Assembly: GCA_044356555.1 (NCBI GenBank)
Contig: JBIKWB010000012.1
Location: forward strand, 62,001-126,000
Reading direction: 5' to 3'
Origin: Tous-C4FEB sp044356555
GTDB taxonomy: Bacteria > Verrucomicrobiota > Verrucomicrobiia > Opitutales > Opitutaceae
DNA: 64,000 bases
Part shown: positions 18,401 to 26,284 of the stretch, in pieces
Numbering within the stretch: position 1 is the first letter of the stretch
How the letters are laid out: each line of letters begins with the position of its first letter
The notes under the pieces: model-generated
Databases searched by the model: none
What the model was told of the DNA's origin: nothing
Seen by the model: the letters and a program-made list of their open reading frames with translations, nothing else
Translations under genes and position numbers: made by a program

Positions 18401-18841
18401 GAGGCGGGCACGTTCCACGTATTCCCCGTTGGTAGCGTTGATCACTCGGCCCTCAATGGTGCCGAAGCCGCTGGCAGTGGCCGCGGGGCCAACGGTGTTT
18501 TCCGCGGGAGCCCGCGAACTGCGCGCGGCTGGTTCGCGGGAAATCATGAACGTATTGCCCGGCGCATCACGGCTGATGATGAGCGGGGTGCCGGCGAGGA
18601 GTCGGGTGAGCGCGTCGGACGGCGTCAACGTGCCCTTGACGGCAGGTGTGAGGACACCGCGGGCGACCTCGGCGGCGTAGACGACTTCGGCTCGGGACTG
18701 CTTGGTAAATTGTTTGAGCGATTGCTCGGCCGTACCGGCGGGGATGTCGAACGCGATGCGTTCGGCGGCGTGGAGCGGAGCCAGGGCGCATCCCGTGAAC
18801 GCGATAAAAAGGGCAAGCAAGAAGGGGTGGAGACGGGGCAT
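15422..18841 (-). CDS. TonB-dependent receptor with STN signalling domain
   Basis: This 1139-residue outer-membrane receptor imports a ligand using TonB energy and signals its presence to the FecR protein. The signal peptide is 1-25. An STN (secretin/TonB short N-terminal) domain spans about 27-100 (FDIPAGTAEQSLKQFTKQSR). A carboxypeptidase-regulatory-like beta domain spans about 125-205, a TonB-box-like stretch VKLEAFVV lies at 220-227, the plug covers about 235-370, and a 22-strand-type barrel ends in the terminal Phe that barrel insertion needs. It follows the FecR gene by 84 bases. The downstream sulfatases and sugar enzymes make a sulfated oligosaccharide a likelier ligand than iron, although FecI/FecR systems are best known for iron. 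Confidence 0.93.
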   Translation of the reverse strand: MPRLHPFLLALFIAFTGCALAPLHAAERIAFDIPAGTAEQSLKQFTKQSRAEVVYAAEVARGVLTPAVKGTLTPSDALTRLLAGTPLIISRDAPGNTFMISREPAARSSRAPAENTVGPAATASGFGTIEGRVINATNGEYVERARLTVEGTALETFTDSGGNFRLVGVPAGSARVAAFFTGLAVQTTSVTVTAAQTAQLDLTLTAPSGRTSAAKSDGTVKLEAFVVATSKEMAASAIAINEQRFASNLKTVVASDEFGTVAEGHVGEFLKFLPGVTMDYAGGNAREISINGAPADNVPVTLDGFSLATAISGISRASAVDMVSINGISRVEVSFSPTPDTSGAALAGSVNMIPRSAFERSRPVFNGSVYVMMRDHRKELHATPGPREDRRSKAPPGFDFSWVVPVNKRFGFTLSGGRTSQFAGQDQVTNTWRGGGTATNGTTFPHTTPDRPYLSTFAVRGGLKETTRHSLAATLDFKFARYDTLSLSVQASRFEEDFLSQTLTFNVGGVLPGNFTPFSTRGTTALGDLVMANGGGYRKNQTYMPTLRWRHDGPVWKAEAGVGYSRARYNGGDLTRGYFQNTAARRTGVTVSFDDIFYLRPDRITVTDGATGTPLDPYRLDNYAVTGAGSGQPENNDQQRTLFTNVQRDFPWRVPVTLKAGLDHREGVRDLRADDNRTYSFVGRDGRASTTPIGSDDAAAPFWVSELSERAHPYGFPRIQWVGTSRLLDYYRANPTHLTFDENARYRAAVTNSKHTKEAVSSAFLRGDVALFERRLKLVGGLRAEQTNIEADGPLTDATRNYQRDASGRVIRAANGAPLLLFPTTNALAVSQLTFLERGTQVEKEYLRLFPSLNASFNLRENLIVRAARYSSVGRPNLNQYAGGLTLPDPDSDASNPANRIVVNNAGIKAWSAETTNARFEYYLAGVGQISVGGFRRDITNFFGGTVFDATPEFLALYGLDPAIYDKFDVTTQYNLPGKVRLTGVDFSYKQALTGLPSWARGVQVFANASAQRVTGDATATANFAGYIPRSGSWGVSLTRPNYNLRINWNYRGRQRRGIVATGPSIEPGTYNWGSKRLYIDVSAEYSLTRRIALFTNLRNIGDATEDTEIHGPNTPAHAQFRSRLDFGSLWTFGLKGTF

Positions 18842-18925
18842 ATGAATTGAGACCCGCGGGGCCGACGCAACCCTGAGGGAATTCTTGCGGCCGGAGGCGG
18901 ATTTGTTTGCGGCGGCGGGGCCGGA

Positions 18926-19831
18926 TCAGCGGGCGGAGCTCAGCACGATCACACCCTCGGGCGAACGGACGGCGTCGATGCGGTAGGTCGTCCGCAAGAT
19001 TTGGAAGAGCGGGTCGAGGTTGTTGGCGCGGAGGGCACCGCTGATCTCCACTTGGCCGAGGCCGGGCGTCGCGAGGCGGAGGCGGCTGCCGCTATGCACG
19101 TTGAGGAGGCGCACGACTTCCGCGAGGGGCGTTGCGGAAAATTCAATCCGCGGCACGCGCCACGCGAGGGCATGCTGCACCTCGTCGTCAGTTACGGATG
19201 CTACAGTCGGCGGGGTCGCCGCGGCGTGAGCGACAGTAACGCGGAAACCGGCCTCGATGATGGGTGCGGGGGCGCTCAGCGTCGTGGCGGGATCAATGGG
19301 AATCGTAGGCTCGAAGGCGACGCGACCTTCCGTGACGAGCAGCGCGACAGATTTGGGCATGAGATTGACCGAAAATGCTGTGCCGATCGCGCGAAAGTCG
19401 GAGGTGCCGGCGCTGACGACGAAGGGCCGGGTAGGATTCTTGGCGACGTGAAATAGCGCCTCGCCCCGGGTGAGTCTCACGCGACGCAGGCCGACGGAAT
19501 CGGCTGCGAAGTTGATGATCAGTTCTGCGCCGGGGCGAAGTTCAACGACGGTGCCGTCGGGCAAGGTTCGTTGCTCGGGCACCAAGACGACGGTGCGAGG
19601 GGCGGCGCGGGGTGAGCTGGAGGCAGGCACGAATGGGCTGGCGGTGAAGAGGCCCAGGCAGACGAACGCGAGGACAACAGCAGCGCCACCCAAGAGGCGG
19701 CGACGGCGGCGTTGCTGGCGGTAGGCGACGGCGGCGAGGAGGGCGTCGCTGTGACCGGCGGCGCGGGTCCACTCGAGGGGAGCGTCTTCCCAGCGGTCGG
19801 GTTCTGCCGGTGGGCGCGACTCAGGCTTCAT
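18926..19831 (-). CDS. FecR-type anti-sigma/sigma regulator
   Basis: The 301-residue inner-membrane protein has an N-terminal cytoplasmic part ending in an Arg-rich stretch (41-45), one transmembrane helix (about 47-64), and a periplasmic FecR domain (about 80-175) with LPDGTVVELRPGAELIINF and RRVRLTRGEALFHVAKNPTRPF. The C-terminal 75 residues (VPRIEFSATPLAEVVRLLN) form an STN-like module that would contact the receptor. It should transmit the signal from the adjacent STN-type TonB receptor to the sigma factor. The ATG at 19831 lies 11 bases inside the end of the sigma factor gene; longer starts would overlap more and add Pro/Ser-rich residues. Confidence 0.92.
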   Translation of the reverse strand: MKPESRPPAEPDRWEDAPLEWTRAAGHSDALLAAVAYRQQRRRRRLLGGAAVVLAFVCLGLFTASPFVPASSSPRAAPRTVVLVPEQRTLPDGTVVELRPGAELIINFAADSVGLRRVRLTRGEALFHVAKNPTRPFVVSAGTSDFRAIGTAFSVNLMPKSVALLVTEGRVAFEPTIPIDPATTLSAPAPIIEAGFRVTVAHAAATPPTVASVTDDEVQHALAWRVPRIEFSATPLAEVVRLLNVHSGSRLRLATPGLGQVEISGALRANNLDPLFQILRTTYRIDAVRSPEGVIVLSSAR

Positions 19832-20369
19832 GGCGGAGGGAAACGGAGTCGGTGCGCGAGGCGATGTAGGCGGTGCAGCGGGCGACGCCGGTGCGCACAT
19901 GCGACTCGACGGTGCGCTCACTGAGGCCGAGTTGGGCGGCTACTTTGCGTTGAGGGAGACCTTTCACTTTGTGGAGGATGACGACCTCGCGACAGCGTGG
20001 CGAAAGCGAGAGCAAGGCATCCGCGAGCAGGTTGATCCGTTCGTGGACGATTAGGTGGTCGCAGGCATCGGGCTTATCTTCCAAGACACGCGACGCGGCG
20101 AAATCCCCGAGAGCGACGAACGGTGCGCAGTGGTTTTTTCGCACGATGTTCAGTGCGATGCGCCGGGCGACGGTGAAGAGAAACGCCTTGGCGGAGGTGA
20201 CCGACTGGGTGGTGCACGCTTTCCAAATGCGGAGGTAGGATTCCTGCACGACATCGTCGACATCGCGCACGGCCGGAAAAGAACCGCGCAGGTAGCTGCG
20301 CAGAGCGGGTTCGTGCGGTTGAATTTCTTCCGTGAACCAACGGGTGGGATTGGGCGTGGGCGCGGACAT
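19821..20369 (-). CDS. FecI-type ECF RNA polymerase sigma factor
   Basis: The 182-residue protein has sigma-70 region 2 (about 20-90, including VDDVVQESYLRIWK and KAFLFTVARRIALNIVRK) and region 4 (about 115-170, with LSPRCREVVILHKVKGLPQ and the helix-turn-helix AAQLGLSERTVESHV). It would direct RNA polymerase to promoters of the receptor and sulfatase genes downstream when released by FecR. I start at the ATG at 20369; an upstream in-frame start would add 15 residues. The 218-base gap upstream must hold its promoter, but I see no strong minus 35/minus 10 pair. A CTCTCTCTCT tract precedes the gene on the coding strand. Confidence 0.93.
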   Translation of the reverse strand: MSAPTPNPTRWFTEEIQPHEPALRSYLRGSFPAVRDVDDVVQESYLRIWKACTTQSVTSAKAFLFTVARRIALNIVRKNHCAPFVALGDFAASRVLEDKPDACDHLIVHERINLLADALLSLSPRCREVVILHKVKGLPQRKVAAQLGLSERTVESHVRTGVARCTAYIASRTDSVSLRHEA

Positions 20370-20587
20370 CGCAAATGCGTCAGAGAGAGAGGGAATCACA
20401 CGGCGGTGACGCACGCCAAGGCGCGAACCATTTTTTGTTTCTCCGCTCGGTTAGGTCGGATCTCTCGTGGCTCCTGTGGCGAAGGTGGAGCCGGGAGCAT
20501 CAGGGGAGACGAGCAAGAGAGGACGGAGCGAGGTAGCGGCACGATAGAGGATGGGGAGGCTTAGAACGGGTGGGGCGGCGGTGGGTA

Positions 20588-22129
20588 TCAGTTTGGGGTG
20601 TTTTTCTTCGCTGCGGGGGCGGGGGGCTGACGCGGCGGTGTAAGGCCGTCCTTGGGTTGGCTCCAGAGGCGCCAGGGGTCGTCAAGGCGGCGCATCTCGG
20701 CGAGGAGCAAGGCCTCCATCTCAGCGAGCTTCGCGGCGTGGCGCGGGTCGGCGGCGAGGTTGCGCTGGTGCGCGGCGGGTTTGACGCCGGTGAGCGCGAC
20801 GACCGCGGGGTCGTGGTGCTGCTCGAGAAATTCGTGCGGATTTTCCCGGAGATTGAAGAGCTGGGTTTCGCGCACGCTGCCGTCCATCACGTCGAACTTC
20901 ACCAGCTTCCAGTCGCCGTGCTTGACGCTGCGCATGCCGGGCTTGGTGCCGCCGTTGTAGACGCCGTAGAGCGTCTCGCGCACGACGGGTTTCTTGCTCT
21001 CGAGCACGGGTCGGAGACTCAGGCCTTCGTTGCTCGCAGGCGCGGTGATGCCGGCGAAATCGCAAAGGGTGGCGAGTACGTCGAGCAGGTAGGCGTTGCC
21101 GGCGGCGCGCGTGCCGGGTTTGATGCCGGGACCTTTGGCGATGAAGGGGACGCGCCAGGTGTGCTCGTAGAGATTTTGTTTTCCCTGTAGGCCGTGGCGG
21201 CCGATCGCCATGCCGTGGTCGGCGGTGTAGATGATGTAGGTGTTGTCGAGCTCACCCATGGCTTCGAGCTTCGCGAGGACGCGGCCGATCTCAGTGTCGA
21301 TGGCTTCAGAGCAGGCGAATTGGCGGCCGATTTCGTTGCGGATGGTGCGCTCGTCGCGGCGCTCCCAGACGCCGCTCACCGCCACCTCGTCACGGAGACC
21401 GGGATGGCCGTGTTGAAAGGGATGGGCGGGCAGGTAGTTTTCGGGCAGCGCCGGCTGCTTCGGGTGCGCGGGCGGCGGCTGGGTTTTGTCCGTGTGGTTC
21501 GTGGCGCCGTATTTCGCGAGGAGGTCAGGCTTGCCGTCGCGGGTGTCGTGCGGGTGGGAGAAGCCAAAAAAGATGAGGAAGGGATCGCGGTCCTGTGTGG
21601 CTTCGCGGTTCTGGAGATAGGCGAGAACCTGTTCGCCGTGCCAGGCGCTGCCGGTCTCGTCGGTGCCGCCGCGCTTGGTGGCGTCCTTGCGGATGGTGAA
21701 GAGCTTGTTGGCCGCCTCGTAGCTGTTGCCCATCTTGCAGGTGCGCATGGTGTCGTAACCGGCGCGGTTGAAGACGGCGGGCATCGTGCTCTGTTCGAGG
21801 TTGGGCGGGCAATGGGCATCGGCGCCCGGACCGATCGGCAGGTGCCAGACGGAGCGCCCGCTCATGATCATATGCCGGGATGGCGTGCAGACTGCGCCGC
21901 TGAACGAGCCCATGTGATACGCGCCATCGAGCACCATGCCCTGCGCGGCGAGGCGATCGAGGTGGGGCGAGTGCAGGGCGGACTTTGAATTGTAAACCTT
22001 CAGATCGAACGGCGACTGATCGTCGACGAGGATGAATAGGATGTTGGGCCGGCGTGGCTCCGCCGCAGCGGCGGAGAGGGAGAGAAGGAGGGAAAGAGAG
22101 AAGGGGAGAAGGGAGCGGATGGGGAACAT
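20588..22129 (-). CDS. Exported S1 sulfatase, choline/iduronate sulfatase-like
   Basis: The 513-residue protein from the ATG at 22129 has a Leu/Ser-rich signal peptide (1-23), ILVDDQSPFD (33-42) and the signature CTPSR (C81 to R85) followed by HMIMSGRS. The region YTADHGMAIGRHGLQGKQNL carries late metal-binding and substrate-pocket residues of the choline-sulfatase/iduronate-sulfatase-like group. It is the last gene of the five-gene fucosidase locus, 22 bases after the fused esterase/glycosidase gene. The distance to the FecI-type sigma gene downstream is 218 bases. The C-terminal 20 residues are Pro/Ala/Lys-rich and probably unstructured. Confidence 0.93.
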   Translation of the reverse strand: MFPIRSLLPFSLSLLLSLSAAAAEPRRPNILFILVDDQSPFDLKVYNSKSALHSPHLDRLAAQGMVLDGAYHMGSFSGAVCTPSRHMIMSGRSVWHLPIGPGADAHCPPNLEQSTMPAVFNRAGYDTMRTCKMGNSYEAANKLFTIRKDATKRGGTDETGSAWHGEQVLAYLQNREATQDRDPFLIFFGFSHPHDTRDGKPDLLAKYGATNHTDKTQPPPAHPKQPALPENYLPAHPFQHGHPGLRDEVAVSGVWERRDERTIRNEIGRQFACSEAIDTEIGRVLAKLEAMGELDNTYIIYTADHGMAIGRHGLQGKQNLYEHTWRVPFIAKGPGIKPGTRAAGNAYLLDVLATLCDFAGITAPASNEGLSLRPVLESKKPVVRETLYGVYNGGTKPGMRSVKHGDWKLVKFDVMDGSVRETQLFNLRENPHEFLEQHHDPAVVALTGVKPAAHQRNLAADPRHAAKLAEMEALLLAEMRRLDDPWRLWSQPKDGLTPPRQPPAPAAKKNTPN

Positions 22130-22151
22130 AGAAAACGGCGGTAACGGTGGA

Positions 22152-24431
22152 TCAGCGCCAGTCGATGCGGGCTTGCTTGGTCGTGAGGTCGACCCAGACG
22201 GAGGCGTGGGCGAATTCGCGGGTGGCGGTGAGGCCGACCCATTTTGCGTCGGCTTGGGGCGGGCCGAGCGGGCGGTCGAATTCAGGGTAGGCATCGAGCA
22301 TCCCGTGCTCCTCGCGATAGCCCCACGAGTAGCAGAAGTGCGAGCCGGGTTGGGCGGCGACGAGGAAGCAGGCGAGTGGAAACGTGAGGCGCTCGCGGGC
22401 GAGTTGGAGGAGCTCAGCGTAGGGGCGCTGCATCATTTCCTTGTCCAGCCAGTTGAAACCGGGCCAGCCCTTGATCACGGCGAATTTTCCTTTGGCGGCG
22501 GCGAGCGCGATGGAGTCGAGATCGGCTTTGATGTCGGTGGGTGTGTCGGTTTTGAACGCGCCGAAGTGTTCGATCATCACGCCGTCGATGCCCTCCCAAT
22601 CGAGAATCTCGCGAAAATCCGTCGTGCGCAGGCCGTTCACGAGCACAAGGCGGTCGGGGCCGAGTTTGCGTTTGGTGAGGGCCAGCATCTCGCGCAGGCC
22701 GGCCACGATGGCGCGGGCCTTGGCGTCGCCGACCTGTTTGGCGAGGCCGGGGGAAAGCGCCTGCGGCAGCGCATCGACGAAGACGCCGCCGAGGGGGGCG
22801 GTCCGGTTCGCGTGGGCGACGACATCCGACCACCACTCGCGGAATTCGGCGTTGGAGGGATCGGGGCGAGGCGTGCCGGAGGGGTGCGTGACGATCTCGC
22901 CTGCGGCGGTGCGGAGCGTCCACTCGGGGCGGTAGATTTTGAAGGCGTCGTAGCCGGGCCAGTTGATGAAGGCGTTGAGGTAGAAAAGAACTTTGGCGTC
23001 CGGGTTGCGCTGCGTGATCCGCCGCGCGGAGTCCGCGATGCCGGCCTCGGTGCTGCCGTGGGGAGTGACGCCGTGGCTTTTTTCGAGGGCGATCAACGCG
23101 CTGCGACGTGCGATGAAATCGATCTCGGCGTCGGTGAGATCGGCGGAGCGTTTGCCGAAATGGAGATTGAGCGGCACGCGGTCCCAATTGAAGCCGGTTA
23201 AGGCGACGGTCACGCGAGGCGGAGCGGCGGGATTGATGGTTTGGAGTTCGGAGCTGAGCGTGAGTCCGGCGGCATCGAGGTTAAAATAGTAGGCGGTGGT
23301 GCCGGCCGGGATGGATGCGGAGGCGGTGACGCGGCCGGACGCGGTTGCGAGTTGAGCCGGGAGTTTCTCCCAGTCGGCGTCACGTTTGAAAACGAGGGTC
23401 GCCGCGCTTACTTGGCGGGTGGTTTCGAATGCGACGCGGGCGGTAGCGTCATGGCTTTCCTGGGAAACCTCGCGCGCCCAAGGGCGGCCGGTTTCGACTA
23501 CAGCTTGCGCGAACGCGTAGCTGTCGGGCGGATTCCAGGCGGCGGGATGGCCGTGCTTCATATCGAACGGAATGGAAACCATGCGCGGGCCGGGGGCGGC
23601 GCGGTAGCTGGCCCGTTGCGCGTCGAGGGGAAAGTGGGCGTCGCGCGGACCGGTGAGCCAGAGCAGCGGCATCGTGGCGCGAGGCAGGCGGATCAACGGT
23701 TCCCAGACTTCGCGATAGAGCGCGAGATCGCCGAGCGCGCGGCCGTATTGGTTGGGAATGCGATCGAGCGCACCGCAGCCATAAATCGGGATGCCGAAGG
23801 CGAAGCGCGGATCGATCCCGACGACGGTTGAGGTGATGATGCCGCCCCACGAGATCCCGCAGACGCCGACGCGCGCGGCGTCCACTTCGGGCAAGGAGCG
23901 GAGCAAGGAATTGGCGAGCACGACGTCGGCGACGGCATGATACATCCACTGATCGGTGAGCGGCTCGGCGGAGTCGCCGTAGATGCCGGTGCGCGCGGGT
24001 CCGGCGGCGGCGTGGCGTTTCCATTGGGCGCCCGGCGGCGCGTTGGCGATGCGTTCATCGGTTTGGCCTTCGACCGCGATGGAGATCGCGGCGAAGCCTT
24101 GATCGTTCCATTTCTGCACCCATTCCTTGAACGCGGTGCCGCCGCCGCCGTGCACGAGGACGACGCCGGGGACTTTTGCCGGGCGCCCGGCGGGCAGACC
24201 GAGCCACGCGAAAACGCGGGTGGAGTTTCCCCGATACGGCAGGCTCTCGAAGAAGAGAGGTTTGATTGTGCCGGTGGCGGCGAAGCCCTCGGCCTGGTGG
24301 ACGGTGGGCGGCGAGGTCAACGTGCCGAGGCCGGCGATTTTTTCGCGCAGCGGCGCGAAGTCGGTGACCGCTCCGGCCGCGTAGCTAGCGGTGGTGGCGA
24401 GCGCGGCCAGAAGAACTCGGAAGGATTTCAT
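22152..24431 (-). CDS. Exported fusion: alpha/beta-hydrolase (esterase) plus putative glycoside hydrolase
   Basis: The 759-residue protein has a signal peptide (1-20). Residues about 40-325 are an alpha/beta hydrolase: oxyanion motif VLVHGGGG (91-98), nucleophile elbow GISWGG with Ser194, likely acid Asp264 in GPRDAHF and His in MKHGH (about 293-295). This resembles acetyl-xylan-esterase/dienelactone-hydrolase proteins. A beta-rich linker (about 330-410) leads to a TIM-barrel-like C-terminal half (about 412-755) with FNWDRVPLNLHFGKR, VLFYLNAFINWPGYD, GVFVDALP (549-556) and a late VMIEHFG. This half matches, as far as I can judge, the putative glycoside hydrolase family-15-like group. The true start is the ATG overlapping the fucosidase TGA (ATGA). 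Together they suggest coupled deacylation and cleavage of one substrate. Confidence 0.8.
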   Translation of the reverse strand: MKSFRVLLAALATTASYAAGAVTDFAPLREKIAGLGTLTSPPTVHQAEGFAATGTIKPLFFESLPYRGNSTRVFAWLGLPAGRPAKVPGVVLVHGGGGTAFKEWVQKWNDQGFAAISIAVEGQTDERIANAPPGAQWKRHAAAGPARTGIYGDSAEPLTDQWMYHAVADVVLANSLLRSLPEVDAARVGVCGISWGGIITSTVVGIDPRFAFGIPIYGCGALDRIPNQYGRALGDLALYREVWEPLIRLPRATMPLLWLTGPRDAHFPLDAQRASYRAAPGPRMVSIPFDMKHGHPAAWNPPDSYAFAQAVVETGRPWAREVSQESHDATARVAFETTRQVSAATLVFKRDADWEKLPAQLATASGRVTASASIPAGTTAYYFNLDAAGLTLSSELQTINPAAPPRVTVALTGFNWDRVPLNLHFGKRSADLTDAEIDFIARRSALIALEKSHGVTPHGSTEAGIADSARRITQRNPDAKVLFYLNAFINWPGYDAFKIYRPEWTLRTAAGEIVTHPSGTPRPDPSNAEFREWWSDVVAHANRTAPLGGVFVDALPQALSPGLAKQVGDAKARAIVAGLREMLALTKRKLGPDRLVLVNGLRTTDFREILDWEGIDGVMIEHFGAFKTDTPTDIKADLDSIALAAAKGKFAVIKGWPGFNWLDKEMMQRPYAELLQLARERLTFPLACFLVAAQPGSHFCYSWGYREEHGMLDAYPEFDRPLGPPQADAKWVGLTATREFAHASVWVDLTTKQARIDWR

Positions 24432-26245
24432 TCGACGGGGCTCAGGCGGATTGCTTGGAGGCTGGCTTTGTCGGCCGGGCCGTCGACGAGAGAAACGGCG
24501 ATGGTGTGGCGGCCGGTGGTCTTGAAGGTGAGCAAGCCGAAGGGGTGTGAGTGATAAATAGGCGACGAGTTCTGCTGGTTTTGGAGCGTCACGCCCTCGT
24601 CGGTTTCGATGCGCCAGACCAGCTTGCCTTCGCCTTTGTAGGTGAGGTCGAGGCGGTAGTCGCCGGCCGCGGCGACATCGACGGTCCAGATCGCTCGGCC
24701 ACCGGGCTTCCAGTCGCTGACCTGGTTGGCGGCTTTCCATTCGCCGAATTTCTCCATCCAGCGGATTTGTTTTTTCGTGGCATCGATCACCTCGGCAAAT
24801 TCGAGCAAGAGCGGGGTAGGGATATTCGGATGCAGGCCGATGGTTTGGTCTACCTTGGGGGCGCCGTGCAACTTGACCGCGATCACGGATGCGGGGCGAT
24901 CGGGTGGAGCGGGCGGGAGCTGAAGTTCGGTCCACGTACCGATTTTTTTCGAGGTGACGGGAAGCAGTTTTCCGCCGGAGACAAGGCCGGCGGCGGCGAT
25001 AGCGGTTTGCAGGCCGGGGAGCATCAGGCGGCCGTTTTTCGGCCAATCGAAGACGACGAGGTTGAGCGTGTGGCCGCTCGTCGTGATATCGCCCCACGGT
25101 TGGGCGTGGTCCCACGGCGAGGCACCGGCGGAGTAGACGACCTGCGGGTAGCGTTGGAGCCACTCGCCGGCTTGGAGGAGATACTTGGTCGCCTGCGCGG
25201 GAATGCGGCCGGAGCCATCGGGGCCGACGTTGAGCAGGTAGGTGCCGCCGCGACCGACCGTAGAAACGAGACGGTGAAGGATCTCTTTTCGGTCCTTCCA
25301 ATTTTGGTCATACCACGCGTAGGCCCACGAATCGTTGGTCGTGTCGCAGGTCTCCCACAGACCCTCCATCCGGCGCGGCGGGACTTCCATGTCGCCCTTG
25401 CTGAGGTAGTCACCGAGGCCGTAACCGACGCGACTGCAGAGCAACGCGCCGGGCTGCGTTTCGCGCACGAGCGCAGCGAGTTTTTCCGCGTGCTCTTTGG
25501 GCATATTGTCGGGGGTGTCGAACCACACGTAGTTCAACGGGCCATAGTTCGTGCAGATTTCCTTCACCTGCGGGTAACATTTTTCGCGGAAGTATTGGTC
25601 GAACGAGGCGGCCGAGCCGTCGGCGTTTTGCCGGGGGCCGTTGTTTCCTCCGGGGGCGGTCCAGTCTTGGTTGTGCGAGTAATAGAAACCGAAACCGAGG
25701 CCGGCCTCGCGGGTCGCTTCTGCGAGTTCCTTCATGGGATCGCGGGCAAACGGCGAGGCGTCGACGATATTGAACGGGTGGGCGGATTTGAACATCGCGA
25801 AGCCGTCGTGGTGCTTCGAGGTGATGATGATCCATTTCATGCCGGCGGCCTTGGCCACGCGGACGATCTCGCGGGCGTCGAAGGCGGTTGGGTTGAAGTT
25901 TTTCGCCTCGGCCATGTAGTCGGATTCGGAGATTTTCATCTGCCGTTTGATCCACTCGCCGATGCCGTAAAACGTCTGGCCCTTCCACTGGCCGCCGAGG
26001 TGGGAGTAGATGCCCCAGTGGATAAACATGCCGTAGTTGCCGTCGCGAAAGAGGGCCACGCGATCGGTTGAAGAGAGGTCCGCTTTGACGGTCGTGGCGC
26101 CCCACATCTGGTCCATCGACAACTCCGCGGGTTGAGCGGGGGCTTTGGCGGGAGCCGTGGCGGCGTGGTTAGGAGTCGCGGTGAGCGCGGTGAGCGCGGT
26201 GAGGGCGAGCAGGAGGGCGGAGCGGACCGGGTGCGACGAGATCAT
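24428..26245 (-). CDS. Exported alpha-L-fucosidase, family GH29
   Basis: This enzyme would release terminal alpha-linked L-fucose, with retention of configuration. The 605-residue protein has a signal peptide (about 1-30), MFIHWGIYSHLG (73-84 region), TSKHHDGFAMF (142-152) and VWFDTP, where Asp243 is the expected nucleophile. Also family-typical are FYYSHNQDW and the GRGGTYLLNVGPDGSG segment before the end of the barrel. The C-terminal 200 residues form beta domains, the last probably carbohydrate-binding. I use the ATG at 26245; a GTG at 26263 would add six residues. The gene lies 39 bases after an EF-hand sulfatase and overlaps the esterase/glycosidase fusion by 4 bases, which points to a sulfated fucose-containing glycan. 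Confidence 0.95.
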   Translation of the reverse strand: MISSHPVRSALLLALTALTALTATPNHAATAPAKAPAQPAELSMDQMWGATTVKADLSSTDRVALFRDGNYGMFIHWGIYSHLGGQWKGQTFYGIGEWIKRQMKISESDYMAEAKNFNPTAFDAREIVRVAKAAGMKWIIITSKHHDGFAMFKSAHPFNIVDASPFARDPMKELAEATREAGLGFGFYYSHNQDWTAPGGNNGPRQNADGSAASFDQYFREKCYPQVKEICTNYGPLNYVWFDTPDNMPKEHAEKLAALVRETQPGALLCSRVGYGLGDYLSKGDMEVPPRRMEGLWETCDTTNDSWAYAWYDQNWKDRKEILHRLVSTVGRGGTYLLNVGPDGSGRIPAQATKYLLQAGEWLQRYPQVVYSAGASPWDHAQPWGDITTSGHTLNLVVFDWPKNGRLMLPGLQTAIAAAGLVSGGKLLPVTSKKIGTWTELQLPPAPPDRPASVIAVKLHGAPKVDQTIGLHPNIPTPLLLEFAEVIDATKKQIRWMEKFGEWKAANQVSDWKPGGRAIWTVDVAAAGDYRLDLTYKGEGKLVWRIETDEGVTLQNQQNSSPIYHSHPFGLLTFKTTGRHTIAVSLVDGPADKASLQAIRLSPVE

Positions 26246-26284
26246 GACAAAGGTGCGGTGCACAGTGAGGCGGGTGGCCGACGG

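Noticed and set aside
17504..18850. 448-codon plus-strand frame opposite the STN receptor
   Set aside because: Antisense shadow of a well-supported receptor; no domain or signal peptide.
20469..20492. GGCTCC/GGAGCC hairpin as terminator of the fucosidase locus
   Set aside because: Six-base stem with a 12-base loop and no T-tract on the minus strand; too weak to call.
24432..25301. Possible 290-residue N-terminal extension of the esterase/glycosidase fusion
   Set aside because: The extension lies inside the fucosidase gene in another frame and is Arg/Pro-rich. The ATG at 24431 is followed by a signal peptide.
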